Below are positions 58,120-64,000 of a stretch of 64,000 nt of DNA, in pieces (the stretch's first letter is position 1; each line of letters opens with the position of its first letter). The DNA comes from Physcomitrium patens (lineage: Eukaryota > Streptophyta > Bryopsida > Funariales > Funariaceae). The stretch spans positions 15,330,283 to 15,394,282 of the forward strand of contig NC_037271.1 in assembly GCF_000002425.4 (NCBI RefSeq), read 5' to 3'. The translations under genes and the position numbers were made by a program. The notes beneath the pieces are model-generated. The model made no database searches and was not told the DNA's origin. It saw only the letters and a program-made list of their open reading frames with translations.

Positions 58120-58131
58120 GCTTTGATATGA
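58120..58131 (-). other. Element J primer-binding site (initiator Met type, decayed)
   Basis: On the plus strand gctttgatatga stands where gctctgatacca, the reverse of the initiator-Met primer site, is expected. It lies about 25-35 bp from the LTR edge, farther than usual. Confidence 0.45.
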
Positions 58132-58154
58132 AGATGAGAGCAGTCTCAACAAAC

Positions 58155-58477
58155 TGTCATGAATATAGAATACTAACTAGAAACAAGAAACTCAAGAAGA
58201 ATTGGTAAGAACTAGATTAATCAGATGAGTACAAAAACAACACTAGAGAGGTGAGCTAGAGCTCCAAGAAGTGTATTGTCGAAATTGAGGATCCCCTCAA
58301 TCTCAGCTCTTATATATACTACCAGCTAGGAAGTTTCTCTAGTAGCTTCCACAAACTAGGAAGCTTCTCAAGTAACTTCCATGAGCTAGAAAGCTTCTCA
58401 AGCAGCTTCTACAAACTACAAAGCTTCTCTAAAATCTTTTAGAATCTTCTACAACTTCCTAGTATATGTCCTTGACA
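58155..58477 (-). repeat. Element J 5' LTR (323 bp)
   Basis: TG to CA on the minus strand. A TATA-like tatatata lies at about 58,311-58,318. A 30-bp tandem array fills 58,326-58,445. Confidence 0.8.
58326..58445. repeat. 30-bp tandem array in J 5' LTR (4 units)
   Basis: Units start ctagg, ctagg, ctaga and ctaca at 58,326, 58,356, 58,386 and 58,416. Three of the four have aagcttctc right after, so the palindrome agcttc/gaagct recurs every 30 bp. Two units survive in the 3' LTR (52,721 and 52,751). Confidence 0.8.
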
Positions 58478-58489
58478 TCAGGCCTTTTG

Positions 58490-59062
58490 TTGTTTGTCTT
58501 TGATACAACCTTTACAAGCAAGTATATTGGCATTATGGCTAAATTGACTAAGATCCATACTATTTACCATGGACTAGAGTTCCTTCATGCTCTTGGCATT
58601 CAAATGACCAAGGAGTTGATGCCAAATATCAAACTCGTCTTGATCAAGTAAAAATTCAACAAATATGGCCACTTCAACTCTATTCACCATCTTACACTTG
58701 ATGAAGTAAAGGTTTCTATTTCTAAAGCCCTTAGCAACATCATCTCCATCTAATGTCTTTATAAAGCACCCATTCTTATCAAATTGTACCTTATAACCAT
58801 GTGAAACTAAATTACTCAGCAAAAAGATATTTTTCTTGATCTTAGATACATGCAAGACATCTTTCAATTTAATCTTCCTCATTTGTCTTCTCACAACAAT
58901 CTTCACTAGAATGGAACCTATTCCAATAGCTTGTATTATGCCATTGTCTTCCATAAAGATATTTGTTGCTGAAATTTCTTCATAAGTATCAAATGAACAT
59001 TTGTATAGTATCATGTGCTTGGTCGCACCTGAATCAACAATCCACTTAGATATGGCAGCCAT
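58490..59062 (-). pseudogene. Copia element I protease and gag-pre-integrase region
   Basis: KWIVDSGATKHM (about 59,020-59,050) is the copia protease active site. It is followed by VRRQMRKIKLKDVLHVSKIK, KNIFLLSNLVSHGYKVQFDK and the gag-pre-integrase motif FDIWHQLLGHLNAKSMKEL. A 162-codon stretch is open here. Confidence 0.88.
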
Positions 59063-59149
59063 GGAAGTACCTTTATTTTCTATGAAAGGAAAATAATCTC
59101 CTCCAACTTACTCATATACATTGTTGGCACTTCTTCTATTTTATTTCTT

Positions 59150-59872
59150 TTGGCCTTATAGCAATTTTGTACAAAATGACTTGGTTTTCTACAAATGAAG
59201 TAAGTTTTGACATTACCTTATTGGTATGAAATATTATCCTTGCTTTGACACGAGAAGACTGTTGAATCTTTACTTTGAGGCTCTTTTTCTTTCCTCTTGG
59301 TCACTTCATAGGCAAGTCTTGCTATTACATAGTCTATTATAAGTTCTTTCAATTTAATGGATTCCAATGCCATAATGAGGTAGTTGTAGGATTCGAGAAG
59401 ACTCATCAACAAAATCATGATAATATCACCCTCTTCTAAAGGCTTATCAACAATTGCTAGTTGATTTGCAAGAGCTTTTACCTTATTGACATGAGACATA
59501 AGATCTTCACCTTCTTCCATCTTAAAAGTGAAGAACTTCTTCCTTGTGAAGATGACGTTAGACAAGTTATTACTCTCATATATGTTACAATGAATTTTTA
59601 ATGCTTCTGTTGGTCTTTTACAAGAGATGATGTGAGAAAAGTTGGCTTCATCTAAATTGGTGGCAATTATGCCAAAATCCTTCTTTTCACATCTTTTGAT
59701 GTTTTTTTTCCTTGGAATCTGCATGTATGCTTGGAACCTCTTCATTTTCATCTATAATGTTCCAAAGGTCCAAAGATGCCAATAAAAGCTTTATTTTGAT
59801 CTTCTAATGGCAGAAATTTTCTCCTCTAAGCTTTTCAATCACTCTCAAATCTTCATCTTCACTAGAAACCAT
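59150..59872 (-). pseudogene. Copia element I gag region
   Basis: It starts MVSSEDEDLRVIEKLRGENF. The UBN2-type core reads FKMEEGEDLMSHVNKVKALA, NQLAIVDKPLEEGDIIMILL and SLLESYNYLIMALES. A knuckle neighbourhood (RKPSHFVQNC) follows at about 59,160-59,200. It would form the particle. Broken in a few places. Confidence 0.83.
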
Positions 59873-60385
59873 GTCTAAAAAGGGCTCTATCTAAAAATAT
59901 CAAGAAAAAGAGTCACTATAAGCTTAAAATCACCAAAATAATTTTACACTAGTAGAATCTCATAATGCCTTCTTATGAACAAATAAGTGCTTTTTTACTC
60001 AAAACACTCTCAACTCCAGCTTTAAAGCTTTTAATAAGTATGTATACTCTAATAAACCTCATTGTCATGAAATTTCATTCTTTGGAATCAATTATTTCAC
60101 TATATATACAAGATAAGTGAAAGAATATCAGCGAAACAAAAGACATTATCAAGGTCTTTCTGTAACATCTTAAACTCTCAGTTTTTGGAGATAAGAATCT
60201 ACAAAAAAATATTAGAGATCCATCAAGTCAAAGTCAGCACCTTTTCATGCCCAAAACATAAGTTTCAATCTTAGAAATTCTAACATCAACAAACACCATA
60301 AGATCTATTCCATATAAGTACAATGATAAGAGAATGATATTAACTTACTTAAATGGCACAATAAAGTGTGAGTGGGCCCATAATC

Positions 60386-60733
60386 TATTGAACGAATACA
60401 ACAAGCAAGACACAAGTAAGTAGAAATCAGTAAGATTGTACACAAGAGAAGTGTGGAATGAGATACCTCTCACTTCCAACATCTTTTATTTATAAGTAGA
60501 GTTTACATCTATTATGGCTGAACTTCATCTTCATCCATCTTTGCTTCATCTAATAAAATCCTAACCGCCACTTAATCTAGTTGCCACTTAAAACCCTAAG
60601 TGCCACCTAAATCCTAGCCGCCATCTTAGTTACTTCCCTTCACTTTTTTGTTGATCTTTAACCATTAACAACTTATATAAGGTAATACTTACTTACTTTA
60701 CCATGTCTATGATAATACTTATTTATTTTAATA
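60386..60733 (-). repeat. Copia element I 5' LTR (348 bp)
   Basis: It pairs with 51,982-52,313, with the target copy atctt to its right. The sequence just inside the LTR (ttatgggcccactcac on the minus strand) is not a clear primer site. The stretch from 59,873 to 60,385 is non-coding leader. Confidence 0.88.
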
Positions 60734-60738
60734 ATCTT

Positions 60739-61440
60739 TGATATCAACTTTATTTCTATATTGATTTAATATTCTTTGATAGTTGCAAAATAATTGTTAT
60801 TAATTTTCTTCTCATCTTTCTATTTGATCAATGAAATAATCAGTCACAAGGTCTTTTTGCTACCAACTACATTCTTATAGACTATAGATAGTAGGTTGTG
60901 CTACTTAATAGTGAACTCCTTTGCTATCTCATTATAACATATATAGCTATTAGAAATTCATCTACATAATAGAATAAAAAAGGCATTGAAAAAAAAAAAT
61001 TGACAAAACAAAATCAACAAAGGATACTTTTAAATTTGCTAGAATAGGATTTTGCATACAATATTATTTTTGGAGAAGAAATTTCAATACATTCCAAATA
61101 CTAAAATCAAAATTTCTACTACAAGCTTTGCCTCCAAAAACTCTTGTAAGGAATATTGCTTCTTCACTCATTTGCTAATTAGCTTCATCACCCCTTCTAA
61201 TTCCTATACAATTGTTGTGAATATAAACTAGGCTCCACTTAATAACAATGGCCTCCACAAACTTCTTTCGTGCCACAATTGCTATAATAGACCTTGCTTA
61301 TTATGACTCTAAAATAGATACAAAAAAGCTCAAACAAGCATAGTGAGAAACCAAATGTCGAATGCAAAATAGAGACTAAGAGAGTGTTATCTTGAGAGTA
61401 GAGAATATAAGCAAGGATGTCGAGATGAGGCAAGGAGACT
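60739..61440 (-). other. Possible trace of an older Copia 5' end
   Basis: On the minus strand ttcacaacaattg (about 61,205-61,220) resembles the LTR end before a Copia primer site, and some 150 bp further sequence reads FDFSIWNVLKFLLQK, like the start of copia gag. No LTR pair was found. It may equally be unique intergenic DNA. Confidence 0.25.
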
Positions 61441-62740
61441 AATTTGGGTTTATTTTTTAGTTCCTTTTAAACATTAAATTAGAATTTTCTAAAGAAATTG
61501 AGAGAATTTGAAAGCAACCATGATTGTAATCATGTTAAAGAATATGATAATCATGATGAATGTAATTGGTTTTCATTGGTTGTAAATCTAATAGAAGAAA
61601 AATAAATTTAGAAGTTTTTTTTTTTTTCATGATTGTGATAATAGAAGAATTGATTTAATAAAAGATTGAATCTATTTAATATTCATATATATATTCATAT
61701 ATATATATTCATATATATATATATATATAATATTATTTAAGTACAATGTAATAAAATCATGTTATAAAGATTATATCTAAAAATAAAAATCTCTATTATA
61801 CTTTAAGTAATAACCTACTATATTTTCTAAAAGATGTAAAATTTTTAAGTAATATCTTAATAAATATAACATGATATATTTAATATTATATTTTTTTAAA
61901 CTATTAAAATATTTAATAACATAAAAATATCATTATTATAAATATCAATTATTATAAATATCAATTATGTATTAAAAGATAATAACATAAAAATATCATT
62001 ATTATAAAAATTTAATAATTTATACTTATTTATTTAATCATTTAAAAAACTAATATTTAATTTTAAAAATAATGAATCAAATAGCAAGAATTTATATACA
62101 TGTGAATTTATATCTATTTCTTCTCAATTGAATATAATTTTTACAAATCAAATTGTTAATGCCATTACTATTCTTTTTATCTATTATAAAATGATATTTT
62201 ATTAGGATCAAATAAGATATTTTTGGACATTGCATCTATTTTAGTAGTCTTATTATTATTACTCATAAATTTAAATCTTATAGAACTTATGGTTGAAATC
62301 TCTATTGCAAAGCTAACACAAGTCTACCATATTACAAAAATAATACTTATTGTATTTAAGTTCTTAATTGATGAAATTTTTTTGTATAATTATTATTGGT
62401 CTCTTACACTTTCAAAAATGATTTTATATAATTTGTTCTCTATATTTTTACTTCTTTTTTATTTATTAGTCATTTTTAAAATAGTTGTATAATAAAATTT
62501 ATTCTATAGAAAGATTCTTATGAATGTTCTACATATTATTTCTACACTAATATATGGTTTTTTCTACAATATATCAATGATTGATAAGTTTCTTTGTGCT
62601 GTAAAAACTAACTTGCGCTATTTCATAAATTTACCCAAACATAACAAATAAGCAAAAAAATTCCATAAGATAAAAACAAAAATACATGCATGTATGAATT
62701 AAGATGTTTTATAATATTTTAAAAAATTAAAATAAAGCAA
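61441..62740. other. AT-rich intergenic DNA, no gene seen
   Basis: It contains a (TA)n tract at 61,685-61,729 and a duplicated ~32-bp segment (ataacataaaaatatcatta at 61,918 and 61,984). The only reading frame of note (62,223-62,492) is a low-complexity Leu/Ile run. Confidence 0.6.
61685..61729. repeat. (TA)n / catatata microsatellite
   Basis: Interrupted TA runs with ttcatata units. Confidence 0.9.
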
Positions 62741-63039
62741 TGATTAATAGTGTGTGAAGTGTGTGAATTGCAAGACATCAAAGGGACAAGGATACAAGAA
62801 CAAAGAGATGAGTTGCAATGGTGCAGAGATGGTGGTGGTGGGAGGGAGGCAGAAATGGTGGAAGGGATCATTGAAATCATGAAGAAGAAGTGGTAGGAAG
62901 GAAAGAAGGGAGTGGATCGAAGAAAGGAGGGAAGGAGAGATGGAAGAAGTGGCAGAAGAAGGGAGAGAGGGAGGGAGTGGCAGAAGAAGGGAGAGAGAGA
63001 GGGAGTGGCAGAAGAAGGGAGGGAGGGAGAGAGGGAGAC

Positions 63040-63110
63040 ACATAGACACACGTACACGCACGCACACACAAACAAACAGATAGATAGATAAATACAGTCA
63101 GAGAGAGAGA
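63040..63110. repeat. Composite microsatellite (CA)n, (CAAA), (GATA)n, (GA)n
   Basis: cacacgtacacgcacgcaca is followed by aacaaacagatagatagata and gagagagaga, in the middle of the minisatellite. Confidence 0.85.
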
Positions 63111-63215
63111 ATGTGGAGTGGGAGTGTGAACAAGCACTCAGCCCTGCCATGGCACTTGTGGAAGGACGCCTCTGTGGCAACAGCCATGGCCAGCCCCAAC
63201 CCCTGCCCTGCAGGA
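63111..63215. other. GC-rich non-repetitive island inside the minisatellite
   Basis: About 105 bp, clearly richer in G+C and in pyrimidines than the array around it (ccctgccatggcacttgtgg; cagccccaacccctgccctg). It interrupts the array once. It is of unknown origin. Confidence 0.5.
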
Positions 63216-64000
63216 GGGAAAGAGGGAGTTAGTGGCAGAAGAGGGGAAGGAAGGAAAGAGGGAGGAAGTGGGAGAAGAAAGGAGGGAAGGAGAGAGGGAG
63301 GGAGTGGCAGAAGAGGGGAAGGAGGGAAAGATAGAGGAAGTGGCAGAAGAAACGAGGGAGGGAGAGTGGAAGGTAGTGGCAGAAGAAAAGAGGGAGAGAG
63401 AGAGGGAGGGAGTGGCAGAAGAAGGGAAGGAGGCAGAAATGGTGGAAGGAATCGTTGAAATCATGAAAAAGAGGTGGTAGGAAGGAAGGAAGGAAGTGGA
63501 TCGAAGAAAGGAGGGAGGGAGAGAGGGAGGGAGTGGTAGAAGAGGGGAAGGAGGGAGAAAGAGAGGGAGTGGCACAAGAAGGGAGGGAGGGAGAGAGGGA
63601 GGGAGTGGCAGAAGAAAGGAAGGAGGCAGAAATGATGGAAGGAATCATTGAAATGATAAAGAAGAGGTGGTAGGAAGGAAAGAAGGAAGTGGTTCGAAGA
63701 AAGGACAAACGAAGAGAGGGAGGGAGTGGCAGAAGAAGGATGGGAGGCAGAAATGGTGGAAGGGGCAGAAGAAAGGAGGGAGGCAGAAATGGTGGAAGGG
63801 GCAGAAGAAAGGAGGGAGGCAGAAATGGTAGAAGGGATCATTGAAATCATGAAGAAGAGGTGGTAGGAAGGAAAGAAGGGAGTGATTCGAAGAAAGGACA
63901 AAGAAAGAGAGGGACGGAGTGGCAGAAGAAGGGTGGAAGGCAAAAATAGTGGAAGGGGCAGAAGAAAAGAGGGAGGCAAAAATGATGAAGGGATCGTGAA

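Larger units (their letters stand above)
52715..58477 (-). mobile_element. Chromodomain Ty3/Gypsy element J, nested in Copia I
   Basis: The 5' LTR (58,155-58,477) starts TGTCAAGGACATATACTAGG and ends ATTCATGACA on the minus strand. The 3' LTR copy (to 52,812) shows the first ~98 bp with the same start. Between them: a decayed initiator-Met primer site, leader, gag, protease, RT, RNase H, integrase, chromodomain, the unrecognised frame and a purine tract. J is related to C: the LTR starts TGTCAAGGACATAC and TGTCACGGACATAC agree, and pol is alike. Broken, with many interruptions. Confidence 0.85.
51982..60733 (-). mobile_element. Ty1/Copia element I, carrying element J
   Basis: The LTRs at 51,982-52,313 and 60,386-60,733 align and are flanked by the identical 5-bp atctt (51,977-51,981 and 60,734-60,738). 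Minus-strand order: gag of UBN2 type, protease, gag-pre-integrase segment, then, beyond element J, the C-terminal RNase H of copia type. Gag-protease-integrase-RT order and the CDNQ RNase H motif identify Copia. The two coding parts do not cover the whole of pol. Broken. Confidence 0.88.
62840..64000. repeat. Purine-rich minisatellite (GGGA/GAGG) with ~194-bp higher-order unit
   Basis: The plus strand is almost pure purine, with units like gaagggagggagggagagag and ggagtggcagaagaa. The marker gaaatcatgaagaag recurs at 62,873, 63,457, 63,650 and 63,843: steps of 584, 193 and 193 bp, i.e. multiples of about 194. The array runs off the right edge. Runs such as gggagggagggagagaggg fit the G-quadruplex pattern, and mirror purine tracts could form triplex DNA. 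Confidence 0.85.

Noticed and set aside
58466-58651. 61-codon plus-strand frame at the J/Copia boundary
   Set aside because: It is antisense to the Copia gag-pre-integrase region, a shadow of the real minus-strand frame.
62223-62492. 89-codon frame that looks like membrane segments
   Set aside because: It is Leu/Ile/Asn-rich as expected from AT-rich DNA, with no family resemblance and no gene context.
62719-63979. Long Ser/Pro/Leu-rich minus-strand frames and Gly/Glu/Arg-rich plus-strand frames in the minisatellite
   Set aside because: A stop-poor purine repeat gives open frames in several phases at once. There is no start context, domain or codon pattern.
1-64000. CRISPR arrays, tRNA or rRNA genes, bacterial-style operons
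   Set aside because: None seen. The direct repeats are LTRs, LTR-internal tandem arrays or microsatellites, and no cloverleaf or rRNA core was recognised.

Overview
This window is intergenic plant DNA made almost entirely of old LTR retrotransposons inserted into one another. I found no convincing host protein gene, tRNA, rRNA or CRISPR array. The evidence for a plant is the low-GC background, chromodomain Ty3/Gypsy elements, Ty1/Copia elements with UBN2-type gag, and primer sites of plant type. The species cannot be named from the sequence. All retroelements are treated as fossils, and every one that can be judged looks broken.

Nest 1 (1-34,838). A Ty3 element on the + strand (A) carries a related element on the - strand (B, 436-32,553), which has two ~595 bp LTRs and a perfect 5-bp duplication, ctcct. 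B was hit twice. Chromodomain element C (4,672-20,163, +) has two 561-bp LTRs, and element E (20,245-28,985, -) has two ~1.38-kb LTRs. C in turn holds element D (6,463-15,559, +), of the same family as E. The order is therefore A contains B, B contains C and E, and C contains D. An F-type solo LTR (33,132-34,406) also sits in A's integrase.

Middle (34,839-43,807). This is a scrap yard: the 5' half of element F (-) with a 1.64-kb LTR, an opposing F-type LTR piece, a D/E-type LTR (+) facing the 5' half of a D/E-type element (-) (both called G), a small poly(A)-tailed retroposon, and pieces of C-type DNA.

Element H (43,808-51,945, +) is an old, AT-rich relative of C. It carries two solo LTRs and ends just before nest 2. 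Nest 2 (51,982-60,733) is a Copia element (I, -) with the duplication atctt, which carries chromodomain Ty3 element J (about 52,715-58,477, -). The right end (60,739-64,000) is a faint Copia-like trace, AT-rich DNA with no gene, and a purine-rich minisatellite with a ~194-bp higher-order period.

Four things stand out. (1) Elements C, H and J share an unrecognised reading frame between the integrase chromodomain and the 3' LTR. (2) About 400 bp of the D/E LTRs is related, partly at protein level, to the gag-protease spacer of element B. (3) C-type LTRs share a long hairpin just after a TATA box, and the C, J and H leaders share a second hairpin motif with covarying stem bases. (4) The J LTR holds a textbook heat-shock element inside a 30-bp tandem array.
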